Source: Bacteroidaceae bacterium
Lineage (GTDB): Bacteria; Bacteroidota; Bacteroidia; Bacteroidales; Bacteroidaceae
DNA length: 43,061 nt
Direction: 5' to 3'
Assembly: GCA_017469525.1 (NCBI GenBank)
Contig: JAFUGG010000002.1
Location: 1-43,061, forward strand
The translations under genes and the position numbers were made by a program. A model generated the notes under the pieces. The model was not told where the DNA came from. It worked only from the letters and a program-made list of their open reading frames with translations, and did no database searches. This document shows positions 1 to 8,730 of the stretch, one piece after another (the first letter of the stretch is position 1; every line of letters begins with the position of its first letter).

Positions 1-1301
1 CCGAAGTCATGCGTGTAGGCCAGCACGGGCATGTCGGCAGCCTTGCGGGCCGTGATGCCTCGGAACCAGTTCATGCCTCCGCGACCACCTTGTCCGCGTC
101 CGCCCTGTCCGCGCTGGGGAAGTATCTTTCCGCTCTGAGCGAAGGCATCTTCCACTTCAGAAGGTGCGCCCATCATGACCTGTCCGTTGATGGCAGGAAT
201 GTAGAAGTATCCCCAGTCGATGCAGATGCCGTCGCCTGTCTTGGCGAGGATGGGCTGCTCGATGGTGCCGGTGCGGACGTAGCGCACGCCTTCCTCGTTG
301 CCCATCGTGGTGATGGTTGCCTGCGTGTCCTTATTGACGGCCAGCAGGGGAGAGGCGCCGAAGAAGATCTGCACGTCGTGCTTCTTCCCGTCGGTTGCCC
401 TTACCTGATAGGAGACGTAGTTGATGGGCATCGAAATCAAGTCGTAGTCGTCGATGAGCATGGGTGCTGTGAAGACGAGGTCGAGCTCAACGGGGCCGCA
501 CGAGAAGGTGTAGTAGGTGTTTGTGGCAAGCACGTCGATGCTCTTCTGCTCGGCCAGCTTGACGTCCTGACCCTTAGGCTTGATGTTCTTGAAAAGGCCG
601 AAGTCGGCATAGGCACCGCCTGTCGTGTTGTGGCAGTGGGCTGCGATGGTGTTGCTGCCGCTATGGAAGAGTTTCTTGATGTCGCCGTCGGCATGAAGCA
701 CCACGCCGTTGACCCAAGTCTCGCCTGTATCTGCAACCTTGACACCGTTCACATAGAGTTCGAACACATCGTCGTGACTGTATTTGAGATAGAGGTCTTC
801 ATAGAGGTCAGCTTCGCTGAGGTTGACGTTGCGGCGGATGTAGATGTCGGAGCCCTGACGTCCCCAGCGGCTGCGGATGTTCTCGCCTTCGCTGCCCCAT
901 GCAGCTTTTTCTGCCTTCCAGGAACTATCGTCGAACGAGGGTTTTGTCCAGCCTTCGCCGCTCTGCTTGTCGCGGCTCACCTTGCCTTCCCAAGCTTCTT
1001 CGTCGGCCATCGGGGCAATGGCGGAGAGGATGTACTCCTGCTGAGCACCCATGAATCGATAGGTGGTGCCGTCCACGCGGAGCAGGCCGAGGATGGGTTT
1101 CTCGTCGTTTGTCCAGTGACGCGTAGTGCCGTCGGTGAGCTTGTCGTACGGGCTCCAGATGGAGAAGTAGGGGTCGTTGACAATAAGGGGAACGGAGGGC
1201 AGCCGCAAGTCTGTCGCCGTGTAGGGCTTGAAGAACTCGGCTGTCTGTGCGCAAGCTGTGGCAGCTACTGCCAAGAGCGCGGAGAGGAATAGTTTTCTCA
1301 T
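1..1301 (-). CDS. Glutaminase-A-like secreted protein (DUF4964/DUF5127), 3' end outside window
   Basis: Start codon at 1301-1299; the frame stays open to the window edge, giving 433 codons of an incomplete protein. Residues 1-19 form a signal peptide ending in A-C-A-Q (signal peptidase I or lipoprotein processing are both possible). Residues about 31-85 (LRLPSVPLIVNDPYFSIWSP) are typical of the DUF4964 N-terminus of fungal/Bacteroidales glutaminase-A-like proteins. Residues about 104-240 look like a galactose-binding-type jelly roll with YVNGV and GGAYADFGLF motifs, and the DUF5127-like part begins near 250. The catalytic C-terminal domains expected in this family (DUF4965/DUF1793) lie beyond the edge. 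It follows the GH127-like gene by 66 bp on the same strand, so co-transcription is likely. The actual substrate is unknown; 'glutaminase' is a family label only. Confidence 0.82.
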   Translation of the reverse strand, partial: MRKLFLSALLAVAATACAQTAEFFKPYTATDLRLPSVPLIVNDPYFSIWSPYDKLTDGTTRHWTNDEKPILGLLRVDGTTYRFMGAQQEYILSAIAPMADEEAWEGKVSRDKQSGEGWTKPSFDDSSWKAEKAAWGSEGENIRSRWGRQGSDIYIRRNVNLSEADLYEDLYLKYSHDDVFELYVNGVKVADTGETWVNGVVLHADGDIKKLFHSGSNTIAAHCHNTTGGAYADFGLFKNIKPKGQDVKLAEQKSIDVLATNTYYTFSCGPVELDLVFTAPMLIDDYDLISMPINYVSYQVRATDGKKHDVQIFFGASPLLAVNKDTQATITTMGNEEGVRYVRTGTIEQPILAKTGDGICIDWGYFYIPAINGQVMMGAPSEVEDAFAQSGKILPQRGQGGRGQGGRGGMNWFRGITARKAADMPVLAYTHDF

Positions 1302-1330
1302 AGGGGTTGTTTATTTTGGTTTACTGGTTT

Positions 1331-1370
1331 TTCGGGAGGCTTATAGGTCTTAAGGGTCCTATAGGTCTTA
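1331..1370. repeat. Three tandem 9-mers of the TATAGGTCT type between two genes
   Basis: TATAGGTCT, TAAGGGTCC and TATAGGTCT follow each other directly in the 66-bp gap between the GH127-like gene and the downstream glutaminase-like gene. It is a small example of the 7-9-mer tandem repeats seen at many gene boundaries here. No second inverted arm is visible. Confidence 0.55.
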
Positions 1371-3389
1371 TTTCATAGGCGGGAAGGCGCTGATGCGGAG
1401 GCGGGCGGCGCCCATGGGGATGAGCGTGATGTCTTCCTCCTTGCCACGGGGTGCGTCGGCGTCGGGGAGTATCTGGCAGAGGCCGGTGGCATCTTGTCCC
1501 CATCCTTCGACGCGGGCACCCTTGGCCCTGACCGTGATGGGCGTGCCGTCGTGGCTCCAGGGATAGTTGTTCTCGGGCCAAGCCTTAAGCTCCACCTTCA
1601 TGCCGTCGAGGTTGCCGCAGAGCGCATAGTTCCAGGGCGAGTCGGCATATATTTCATAGGTCGGCCACTTGCTTGGGTCGGCGGTTGCCTGCCAATGCGA
1701 GTCGCCGATGGCGGTCGTGCGGCTGTCCTTCTTGTCGTAGCGTTCCTTTATCTTAAGGCTCATGGTGATGGGGCCGTAGTTGATGGAGAGGCTATTCTTG
1801 TTGAGTGCCCAGACGCGCTTGGTGAGGCGCATGGGGAAGTGGAGGCACACCTCGTCGCCGTTCTGCCATTGGCGGTTGATGCGGAGCAGTCCGGCGGTGG
1901 GCTTGTGGTCAATGGTTTTGCCATTGACAGTCACATGTGCGCCCTCTGTCCACGTGGGGATGCGGAGGTAGAGGGGGAAGGCCACCGTCTGCTTCTTCTT
2001 GAGTCCTGAGACGACGACCTTTATATCTTCGCTGAAGGGGTAGTGTGTCTGTTCGTCGAGCACAACTTCCTGTCCGTCGGCGACCTTGAGCTTTGCCGTG
2101 CAGTCGCCGTAGATGAGCAGTGCGGCACCGCCGTCGGCACTGGCCAGCACCATGTTCTCGGCATAGTAAGGCCAGCCCATCGAGTGGTTGTGTTGGCAGC
2201 AACGACTGCTGAAGGGGTTCATGCTGAAGAATGGACCGCCGTTGTCCACGCCCGGATTGTGGTTGCGCGAGTCGCTCTGCACCATATTGGGGCAGGTGAG
2301 GTAGCGCAAGCCTCGCATGTCCTCTGTCAAAGCTGCGGGGTAGTCATTGAAGGCCACGTCCTCGAGGTTCTCCATCCAGAGGAGGTCGCCGGTCTGTGCC
2401 ATGAGTATCTCGTCGGAGAGCATCTGCTCAACGAAGCCGCAGGTCTCGGTGCCCTGACGCGGGTCGATGTAGCCGTGGCGGCAGTTCTCGTCGCTTCCGA
2501 ACATGCCTCCAGGCACTTGCCCATAGATGCGTCGGATGAGATGATAGTCGTTGTAGGTAGCCTTGAGAGCCTTTGGGTCGCCGCTGACGAGGTACCAGGT
2601 GGCTGGCTCGCGGAAGCACTCTGCCACGTTGACGTTGTGCCAGTTTGGCAGTCCGCTCTCCTGCATCCAGTTGGCTGTGCAGCGGTGTATCTTCTTACAA
2701 AGCTCGAGCAGGAACTCGTCGCCCGTGCGGTTGTAGAGCCAGATGACGGAGAGCAGGTTGTCGCCGCCGCGGCTGTTCTCCCAGTAGTCGCGCAGGAACT
2801 TCTCGTCGGGATACTGGAGCTGCCATTTGTAGTAGGCGGTGAGTACGGGCAGGACGCGCTCGTCGCCGCACCACTCATAGTAGTCCTGCAGGATTTGCAG
2901 GGCGAGCATGTTGGCCCAAAGCTCGCGCCGTCCGTCCTTGTTCTCGTTGACGGGACCGAGGAAACCGTCGGCCTGACTGCTGCGCAGGATGCCTTCTATC
3001 CAGAACTTCGTCTCGTCTATCATCGCCTTGTCATTCAGGATGTAGGCGAGGTTGGCATAGCCTCGGAGCCAATAGGGCACTTCCTCCCATCCGTGACCGC
3101 CGCCGGGCTCGAGCCACGCGTTGCCTTTCTTGTCGAGCCAGTCGCTGATTTCGCCGAGTTGTCCGCTCAGCCCGTTCTTCTGCCTCGTGAGCATCTCGCC
3201 CACCCATCCGCGGGGCTTGACGGCTGCGGGAGCCAGCTTGATGAAGGGATTGGCAGGCAGCGGAGCACGGTTGTTGACGTAGAGAGTGCTTGTCGGCTTG
3301 ATGTCGGCAGGTTCCACCATCTGCGACTCTTGTGCCATGAGCGGTAAGTGCAGCAGGGCTGCTAAAATCGTAATGTTTCTGATGTTCAT
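1368..3389 (-). CDS. GH127/GH146-type beta-L-arabinofuranosidase-like glycoside hydrolase (DUF1680)
   Basis: A 673-residue secreted enzyme; the start at 3389 is chosen because it opens a signal peptide (MNIRNITILAALLHLPLMAQ) and lies below the promoter at 3416-3423. The frame extends further upstream, but through the promoter. The (alpha/alpha)6-barrel family of HypBA1 uses a zinc-bound cysteine nucleophile. The expected ligands are visible as E315-x-C317 (GTETCGFVEQ) and the pair C397-C398 (SSRCCQHNHSMGWPYYAEN). The spacing matches E338/C340/C417/C418 of HypBA1. E301 (GSDENCRHG) is a possible acid/base but is not certain. The protein probably removes beta-L-arabinofuranose or a related sugar from plant or glycoprotein glycans in the periplasm. 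It lies between the large secreted protein upstream and the glutaminase-like gene downstream, suggesting a glycan-use locus. Exact family (GH127, 146 or a relative) cannot be fixed by eye. Confidence 0.86.
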   Translation of the reverse strand: MNIRNITILAALLHLPLMAQESQMVEPADIKPTSTLYVNNRAPLPANPFIKLAPAAVKPRGWVGEMLTRQKNGLSGQLGEISDWLDKKGNAWLEPGGGHGWEEVPYWLRGYANLAYILNDKAMIDETKFWIEGILRSSQADGFLGPVNENKDGRRELWANMLALQILQDYYEWCGDERVLPVLTAYYKWQLQYPDEKFLRDYWENSRGGDNLLSVIWLYNRTGDEFLLELCKKIHRCTANWMQESGLPNWHNVNVAECFREPATWYLVSGDPKALKATYNDYHLIRRIYGQVPGGMFGSDENCRHGYIDPRQGTETCGFVEQMLSDEILMAQTGDLLWMENLEDVAFNDYPAALTEDMRGLRYLTCPNMVQSDSRNHNPGVDNGGPFFSMNPFSSRCCQHNHSMGWPYYAENMVLASADGGAALLIYGDCTAKLKVADGQEVVLDEQTHYPFSEDIKVVVSGLKKKQTVAFPLYLRIPTWTEGAHVTVNGKTIDHKPTAGLLRINRQWQNGDEVCLHFPMRLTKRVWALNKNSLSINYGPITMSLKIKERYDKKDSRTTAIGDSHWQATADPSKWPTYEIYADSPWNYALCGNLDGMKVELKAWPENNYPWSHDGTPITVRAKGARVEGWGQDATGLCQILPDADAPRGKEEDITLIPMGAARLRISAFPPMK

Positions 3390-3415
3390 ATTATATGTAA
3401 TGTATAAATCGCGTG

Positions 3416-3423
3416 TAAAGGTA
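3416..3423 (-). promoter_or_regulatory. Putative -7 box for the GH127-like gene
   Basis: Reads TACCTTTA on the minus strand, one mismatch from the Bacteroidetes consensus TAnnTTTG. It sits 26 bp upstream of the chosen start at 3389, supporting that start over the longer frame. The -33 element is not convincing. Confidence 0.5.
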
Positions 3424-3496
3424 CGACTTTTTTTGCAAAACGGCAAGTGCGAGGCTTATTTTCTTGGAAAAACGTCCTGTGGGCTGCTGTTTTGGC

Positions 3497-3607
3497 GGAT
3501 ATGTAATCGGACAGCATTGAGTATAAGCAATTGCGAAGCGATAAAATAAGTGTGACGGGATTGCAATTCCCTACATTCTGTTCGGTCGGATTGCATATCC
3601 GACCGAA
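3497..3607. repeat. Composite of spaced GGATT-AATCC hairpins, copy 1
   Basis: Palindromes are centred near 3503 (degenerate GGATATGTAATCGG), 3530 (GCAATTGC), 3564 (GGGATTGCAATTCCC) and 3594 (GGTCGGAT-TGCAT-ATCCGACC, extending to GTTC/GAAC). The last two are 30 bp apart. The order and the TAAAATA linker after the second element match the copies at 20994-21110 and 31412-31620. It lies in the 463-bp gap between the large secreted protein and the GH127-like gene. Confidence 0.75.
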
Positions 3608-3627
3608 CAAAAAACTAAGTGGGGTGA

Positions 3628-3697
3628 GTTTGCATCTACATGTATGTGCAATTGCATCTACATGTATGTGCAATTGCATCTACATGTATATGCAAAC
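3628..3697. repeat. Three 22-bp palindromic units in tandem (TACATGTA core)
   Basis: Units at 3630-3651, 3652-3673 and 3674-3695 are head-to-tail without spacer. Each runs TTGCA...TACATGTA...TGCAA, an imperfect 22-bp palindrome; units 1 and 2 are identical and unit 3 differs at one base. GT at the left and AC at the right make the whole 70-bp block palindromic. A homologous three-unit block lies at 28752-28827. Both lie between the 3' end of one gene and the promoter of the next. Confidence 0.9.
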
Positions 3698-3786
3698 ACC
3701 TCATTGTGCTGCGTTGGGCGATGGAATGCGCCGAGCGAGCCGTCGGAATGCTTTGGGTGGACTTGGCCGATGCTCTTGTCGGCACG

Positions 3787-3823
3787 AAAAAAAGCGAGCC
3801 CGGCAGTGATGCCGGACCCGCTT
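3787..3823 (-). terminator. Rho-independent terminator of the large secreted protein gene
   Basis: On the minus strand AAGCGGGTCCGGCA-TCAC-TGCCGGGCTCGCTT is followed by a run of T, about 30 bp past the stop codon at 3853. Confidence 0.85.
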
Positions 3824-3852
3824 CGGTTCTTTGAAGTTAATAAAATGCGGTG

Positions 3853-6800
3853 TTATTTCTTGATGACCTTCTTGCCGCCAACGATGTTCACACCTTGCTG
3901 AGCCTTCTGCAGACGCTGGCCGAGCAGGTTGTAGATGCCCTTGCTGGCAGTGCTGGTCTTCTTGATTTCGTCGGACTCGATGCCCTTGATGGCGTCGGGG
4001 TCAATCTCGCCAGCGCCGAGGTACTTCAGGCGCCAGTTGTCCATCACGATCCAGTCGCCGGCGAGTCTATCCTCAGAGTATTCCTTGACAATGCCAATGG
4101 CAAGGTGGCCGGATTCGTCCTCAGGAATGGTGAAGTAGAGCTTGTTCTGGTAGAGTCCGCAGGCGAAGTAATCGACAGCAGCCTGATCGCAGGCAGAGTA
4201 TGGCTGGCCACTGTATGTGCCGGGCATGCTCATGCCGCCGAAGGTGTAGCCAATGCCAGGAATCTGGTTGGCCTCGATGTGGATAGGCATGAGAGGCATC
4301 GTCTCGATTACCTCGGGATCGTTCTCGTAGATATCGGAAGCAGCGTAGATGAGGGAGCGCTGCAGGATGGGCTCGTGGTTGAGCACCTTCTCGACATGCT
4401 TCTGCTCGATACCGTCGCGGTAGTAGCCCTGTACAGTGAGCTGGTATACACCTGCGGGCAGAGCATCTTCACCTTCATCCGGCCACATATCCTGGTAGTT
4501 GGCGAATTCATCGGAGTTGTAGGACTCAAGGACGAAGTTGGCATGATTGCCACCACGGCCGAAGACGCTGCCGTTGTAGAATACCCAGCTTTCGGTGCTC
4601 AAGCGCTGGTCGTAGCCCGGGTTGTCGATGAGGAAGGAGAGGTCGACGGGGTTCTCAGTGCTTGCAGATGGAATGAAGCTGAGCAACTCCTCGCGTGTGA
4701 TGAACATCCACTGGTTGGTCTCCAGTTCAGGAGTCTTGCAGTCGGTGTCGATGATGTAGTATGAGGGAGCGAATGTGTTGTCGCCATTGTCGCCACGCAG
4801 GCCGAGCAGCTTCTTGCCGCCAGGAATTTCGGTGGTGTTGCCTTCGTCGTCGGTTACAGTCTGAGTCGGGAATGTCTGGCCGTACTGAGCAATGTAGAAT
4901 ACATTCTCCTTGCCCTCAACGGGGATAATCTCCCATTTGTTATTGTCCGCGCCTATGCTCGTGTCAACAAAGCCACCCCAGTTCATGAAGTCCATCTCGC
5001 CGATGTTTACGTTCGGGCGGAAGGTCTCGATGTAGTATGCACCTTCGATGTCCTCGGTGTCGATGACTTCGCCATCTTCGTCAACGACATCCTTCGTGGC
5101 CTGTATGAGCATCATCGGGTTGGAGATGTACTCGAGGGCCAGGTGTGTGCCCCAAGCTTCGCCGCCGCCAAGGAAGTTCTTCGCGCCTACATTATATATA
5201 TAATAGCGTGGCAGGCTGGGGTCGTCAATTGGTGTGAGGCCGATGTTGTCCGTAGTGGTAGCTTCGGGAACGCTGCCCACGTACTTCTCGGTGTGGCGCT
5301 CCATGGCAGCAGCCTTGCGGCCGTCGCGCAGAGCGTTGAGGTAAGGAGTGAGCTGGCTTGCGGTAGCGCAGGTGTCGAGGGCTGCAACGGCATCAGTAAG
5401 GGCGGTGCCCCAGTAGCCGTTATCCTCCAGCTTGCGGCAGATGTCGTAGGTGTCCTTCAGGGTCTTCACGCTGCTGCTGTAAGCTTGGATGGCCTTAATC
5501 TTCGGTCCGATGGAGTCGCGAGCATAGCTTCTCAGCTCGGCAGCATCGTTCTTGTTCTCCTCGTAGAACTGCTGTGCCTGTGCCACGATGGCATCGATGT
5601 CAGCCCACATCTTGTTGGTCAGCAGGGTGTCGGCCTTTGCCAATGCCAGAGCGTCGTTGAACTGCTTGAGGCACTCGTCGTAGTTAACCTCGGTGACGTT
5701 GATGCCGCAGTCGTAGAAGTAGCCGCCCCAGTTCTGCTGGATGTAGGTGGCAATGACGTTCTTGCCCACATTGAGGAAGCGAGCGGGGATGTGAACCTGT
5801 ACGGGGTTCTTGCCATTGGTCCAGCCCACGTTCTTCTGCAGCAGGTGTCCGTTGACGTATGTCTCATATACGTCATCGTGGCAGACGTTCAGCTGATATT
5901 CAAGGCGCTCGTTAATCTTGTCGAGTTCGAAGTTGCGGCGAATCCAATAGTTAGAGCTCCATTCTGTGTCTGCAAGGATACCTCTGGGCCAGATGCTCTG
6001 CTGTTCGGCCATGTAACCTGAACTGCCAGTAGGCATCATCTGGTTGTCCCACATAGAGTCGTCGAAGTCAGCCTCTGTCCAAGCCAGTGACTCGGTGAGA
6101 CCTGTAATCTCGGGAGCATTGACAGACTCGTAGGAATACGTTACGTCTCCATTTTCAATAGCCTCGGCTATCTCCTCATCGGTCTTGGCTTCTCTCATGT
6201 CGCCGGCACCGTCGTTGAGTGTGTCGTCCCAGACATAGTACTTGACAACGCGCTTGTGCATGTCGAAGAAGTCGAAGAAGTGTGTGCCTACCCAGAGTTC
6301 CTTCTGCCCGACCTCTTCGTCATCATTGTCGACCAGAGAAATGTTCTTGATGGTGACTGTTGTGCTGTCCTGGCCGCCACCAAAGTCGAAGGCAATCTTG
6401 AAGTTATTGTCAGTTACGTCAGACGAGCCGTCGAAGTTGAGTTCAACGGTCTGTTCCTCGTCTGCGTTAAGCACTACATCTTGGTATGCCCACTCAATCT
6501 CGTCGTCGTTGTTGTCGGTAAGCTTCACTATGACAGCTTCCATAGGCTTGTCGGCCTTCAGAGTCACCTTGAAGTCGTAGTTGTGGTCTTCCTGAATCTT
6601 GATGGCACTCTTGAAGTGGAGCTGCTCGGCCCAGATGCCGATGTAGTCTCCATCGTCATTGGTGTCTTCCGTGTTGCTGGAGCCTTCCACGAGGAAGGTG
6701 TACTCGTCGCCTTCCTGTGCTATATAGAGAGGAGACCAGGGGTGACGTGGGTTGTTGCTGGGGCTTGCTCCGTCGCGGTTGTAGCCACCGGTGTTGTTGA

Positions 6801-7623
6801 AGAGCACCTTGCCCTCCCATGGCGTGGTGTAACCCATGTCGAGGCCGCCTTCCAGCTTGGTGTAGAGACCGCAGTCGGCATAGGCACCGCCCCAGTTCTG
6901 GTGAACGTGGAAGGCTACGGTGTTCTCCTCACCGTTTAGCTTGATAAGTTCCTTCTGCTCGTCGGTCAGCAGGACGTACTCGGCATTGTTCCAACCCCAA
7001 TCGTAGCGGGTGACGCCATTATCGTCTATGCGTTCACCTTCGTAACCGGTCTTCTGGAAGACGAGCACGCCGTTGATGTAGTACTCGCAGGGAGCATCGT
7101 CGTGACCGCAAGTCAGATAGACAGGGCCGGAGAGCAGCTGGTCGGTCGTGAATGTGCGGCGCACATAGATGTCGGCCATGATGTTGTTCGTTGTCCACTG
7201 GTAAGAAGTACGGCCTCCAAACGTGGCATCGCTGGAGAAGGGAGCTGCATGCTCTTCCCAAAGGATGGGCATAAAGTCGCCAGTCAGTTCATCCTGTACG
7301 TTGTAGTTGAGGTCACCGTCCTTCTGGCTCATGTCGAAACCAGGCTCGTACCATTGTATGCCATTGGCATCGGCTTTAGGACCTGTTTCTCCGTTTTCAT
7401 CCATACCACAAACGACGTTGTAGTTAGAGTTGGTCTCATCGTACGGACTTCCATAGTTGTTCCCAGAGTTGTAAACCCATGTCCAGGCCTTCCATTCGAT
7501 GTCGCCATCCCAATAGTTGGAAGGCAGCAGAATCACGTTTGCACCGACGGCTTGAAGACCGTCGCCTGCACTTGCCAGCAGTGAACATAGCATTGCTGCG
7601 CATAGAAGTAGTGTTTTCTTCAT
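3853..7623 (-). CDS. Large secreted multi-domain protein with two jelly rolls and a sorting-type C-terminus
   Basis: A 1256-residue protein starting at 7623 with a signal peptide (MKKTLLLCAAMLCSLLASAG). The frame extends upstream to 7806 but through its own promoter and across the divergent gene. Residues about 90-257 and 515-645 are two related jelly-roll modules, each with Y-x-N-G-x-L and a WGG-Y-x-DCG motif (HQNWGGAYADCGLY; QQNWGGYFYDCG). The same module occurs in the neighbouring glutaminase-like protein (GGAYADFGLF). Residues about 300-432 resemble a carbohydrate-binding beta sandwich, and 648-770 are charged and helical. The final residues (GIYNLLGQRLQKAQQG...GKKVIKK) resemble the C-terminal sorting/anchoring tails of Bacteroidales secreted proteins. 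No catalytic domain was recognised; a glycan-binding or scaffold role is an inference from the modules and neighbours. Confidence 0.85.
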   Translation of the reverse strand: MKKTLLLCAAMLCSLLASAGDGLQAVGANVILLPSNYWDGDIEWKAWTWVYNSGNNYGSPYDETNSNYNVVCGMDENGETGPKADANGIQWYEPGFDMSQKDGDLNYNVQDELTGDFMPILWEEHAAPFSSDATFGGRTSYQWTTNNIMADIYVRRTFTTDQLLSGPVYLTCGHDDAPCEYYINGVLVFQKTGYEGERIDDNGVTRYDWGWNNAEYVLLTDEQKELIKLNGEENTVAFHVHQNWGGAYADCGLYTKLEGGLDMGYTTPWEGKVLFNNTGGYNRDGASPSNNPRHPWSPLYIAQEGDEYTFLVEGSSNTEDTNDDGDYIGIWAEQLHFKSAIKIQEDHNYDFKVTLKADKPMEAVIVKLTDNNDDEIEWAYQDVVLNADEEQTVELNFDGSSDVTDNNFKIAFDFGGGQDSTTVTIKNISLVDNDDEEVGQKELWVGTHFFDFFDMHKRVVKYYVWDDTLNDGAGDMREAKTDEEIAEAIENGDVTYSYESVNAPEITGLTESLAWTEADFDDSMWDNQMMPTGSSGYMAEQQSIWPRGILADTEWSSNYWIRRNFELDKINERLEYQLNVCHDDVYETYVNGHLLQKNVGWTNGKNPVQVHIPARFLNVGKNVIATYIQQNWGGYFYDCGINVTEVNYDECLKQFNDALALAKADTLLTNKMWADIDAIVAQAQQFYEENKNDAAELRSYARDSIGPKIKAIQAYSSSVKTLKDTYDICRKLEDNGYWGTALTDAVAALDTCATASQLTPYLNALRDGRKAAAMERHTEKYVGSVPEATTTDNIGLTPIDDPSLPRYYIYNVGAKNFLGGGEAWGTHLALEYISNPMMLIQATKDVVDEDGEVIDTEDIEGAYYIETFRPNVNIGEMDFMNWGGFVDTSIGADNNKWEIIPVEGKENVFYIAQYGQTFPTQTVTDDEGNTTEIPGGKKLLGLRGDNGDNTFAPSYYIIDTDCKTPELETNQWMFITREELLSFIPSASTENPVDLSFLIDNPGYDQRLSTESWVFYNGSVFGRGGNHANFVLESYNSDEFANYQDMWPDEGEDALPAGVYQLTVQGYYRDGIEQKHVEKVLNHEPILQRSLIYAASDIYENDPEVIETMPLMPIHIEANQIPGIGYTFGGMSMPGTYSGQPYSACDQAAVDYFACGLYQNKLYFTIPEDESGHLAIGIVKEYSEDRLAGDWIVMDNWRLKYLGAGEIDPDAIKGIESDEIKKTSTASKGIYNLLGQRLQKAQQGVNIVGGKKVIKK

Positions 7624-7664
7624 AATGGTTATTAATATAGTTAATAAAATGATAATTCCGAGTA

Positions 7665-7700
7665 CAAATTTATCTTTTTTATCATTAAGTTCCAAACAAA
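7665..7700 (-). promoter_or_regulatory. Promoter of the large secreted protein gene
   Basis: On the minus strand the -7 box TAAATTTG (7672-7665) is preceded by TTTG (7696-7693) with 20 bp between them, the usual Bacteroidetes -33/-7 spacing. The 5' leader would be about 35-40 nt. Confidence 0.72.
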
Positions 7701-7711
7701 ACGGCGCAAAA

Positions 7712-7743
7712 TTTGTTTTGAATGATAAAATTTCATAACTTTG
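7712..7743 (+). promoter_or_regulatory. Promoter of the MBL-fold hydrolase gene
   Basis: TTTG at 7712-7715 and TAACTTTG at 7736-7743 are separated by 20 bp, matching the Bacteroidetes -33/-7 pattern; the start codon follows at 7769. It is divergent from the promoter at 7665-7700. Confidence 0.75.
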
Positions 7744-7768
7744 CGCATGAAATAAACAAAATATAAGG

Positions 7769-8572
7769 ATGAAATTCATATCACTTGGCTCTGGTAGCAG
7801 TGGCAACTGCTATCTCTTGCAGTCGGGCGAGACATCCATACTGCTTGATGCAGGCATCAGTATCCGTTCCTTGAAGAAGCATCTCAAGGACGTAGGCATC
7901 AGTCTGGAGGACGATGTGGCGGCAGTATTTGTCACGCACGACCATGCCGACCACATCAAGTCGGTGGGGACTATCGCCTGTGACTATGGTAAGACCATCT
8001 ATGCCACACGACTCGTCCATGAAGGTATCGCGTGCAACCGTTGCCTGAAGATTGATGTGCCGAACGACCGCAAGGCTTTCGTCGAGAAGGGAACGACGCA
8101 GGAGATAGGAGGCTTCCGCATCACACCGTTCGACGTGCCCCACGACAGCCACGACTGCGTGGGCTATGTCGTAGAGGCCGACGGCGTACGCTTCTGCCTC
8201 ATTACGGACGTCGGTCATGTCACCGAGACCATCCGCAAGCAGGTGGGCCTGGCTAATTATTTGGTATTGGAGTCGAACCATGACGTTAATATGCTCATGA
8301 TGGGCAAGTATTCCCAGTTCCTCAAGAACCGCATCAGCAGCGACAGGGGACACCTGAATAATGAGCAGGCTGCCACCCTGCTGGCCGAATATGCCACGCC
8401 GCAACTCAAGCACGTATGGCTCTGTCACCTCAGCGAGGAGAACAATCATCCGGAACTTGCACGCAAGACTGCTGAGACTGTCCTGCGCAGTCATGGCATT
8501 ATCCCCGGAGTGGATTTCGAACTTGATATATTGAAGAGGAAAACGCCTTCGGATTTCTATTCTTTGATATAA
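7769..8572 (+). CDS. MBL-fold metallo-hydrolase (YycJ/WalJ type)
   Basis: A 267-residue cytoplasmic protein without signal peptide. The metallo-beta-lactamase signature T56-HDHADH-62 gives the di-metal ligands; an early GSGSSGNCYLL and the 'VPHDSHDCVGY' segment are typical of the YycJ (WalJ) subgroup of phosphodiesterase-like hydrolases. Length fits that family (about 260-270). In Firmicutes YycJ has 5'-to-3' exonuclease activity and is linked to mismatch repair; whether that applies here is inference. The start at 7769 follows a good promoter and is the first ATG. It is monocistronic: the next gene is a tRNA with its own promoter. Confidence 0.88.
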   Translation: MKFISLGSGSSGNCYLLQSGETSILLDAGISIRSLKKHLKDVGISLEDDVAAVFVTHDHADHIKSVGTIACDYGKTIYATRLVHEGIACNRCLKIDVPNDRKAFVEKGTTQEIGGFRITPFDVPHDSHDCVGYVVEADGVRFCLITDVGHVTETIRKQVGLANYLVLESNHDVNMLMMGKYSQFLKNRISSDRGHLNNEQAATLLAEYATPQLKHVWLCHLSEENNHPELARKTAETVLRSHGIIPGVDFELDILKRKTPSDFYSLI

Positions 8573-8596
8573 AACGAAAAAAAAGTTGCCAAAACA

Positions 8597-8628
8597 TTTG
8601 GCGGTTTAAAGAAAAGTTCGTACCTTTG
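8597..8628 (+). promoter_or_regulatory. Promoter of tRNA-Lys
   Basis: TTTG (8597-8600), 20 bp, then TACCTTTG (8621-8628): a textbook Bacteroidetes promoter. The mature tRNA begins 24 bp after the -7 box. Confidence 0.82.
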
Positions 8629-8651
8629 CACCCGCAAACAACAAAAGCGAT

Positions 8652-8724
8652 GCGTCCTTAGCTCAGTTGGTAGAGCAATTGACTCTTAATCAATGGGTCC
8701 AGGGTTCGAGCCCCTGAGGGCGTA
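8652..8724 (+). tRNA. tRNA-Lys (anticodon CTT)
   Basis: A 73-nt cloverleaf. The acceptor stem pairs 8652-8658 (GCGTCCT) with 8717-8723 (AGGGCGT), with two G-U pairs. The anticodon stem ATTGA/TCAAT encloses the loop CTCTTAA, giving CTT. The T-arm is CAGGG-TTCGAGC-CCCTG. No CCA is encoded after the discriminator A. Confidence 0.96.
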
Positions 8725-8730
8725 CAAAGG

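Noticed and set aside
9..3347. Two long plus-strand frames (9-1292 and 2043-3347)
   Set aside because: They mirror the glutaminase-like and GH127-like genes on the minus strand, whose signal peptides and catalytic motifs are clear.
3640..3834. Small open frames over the TACATGTA arrays
   Set aside because: They translate the 22-bp units (peptides such as MYVQLHLHVCAI) and have no homologous features; the second array gives the same kind of peptide in non-coding DNA.
7624..7806. Upstream extension of the 1256-residue protein to an ATG at 7806
   Set aside because: It would run through the promoter at 7665-7700 and into the divergent MBL gene; the start at 7623 opens a good signal peptide.
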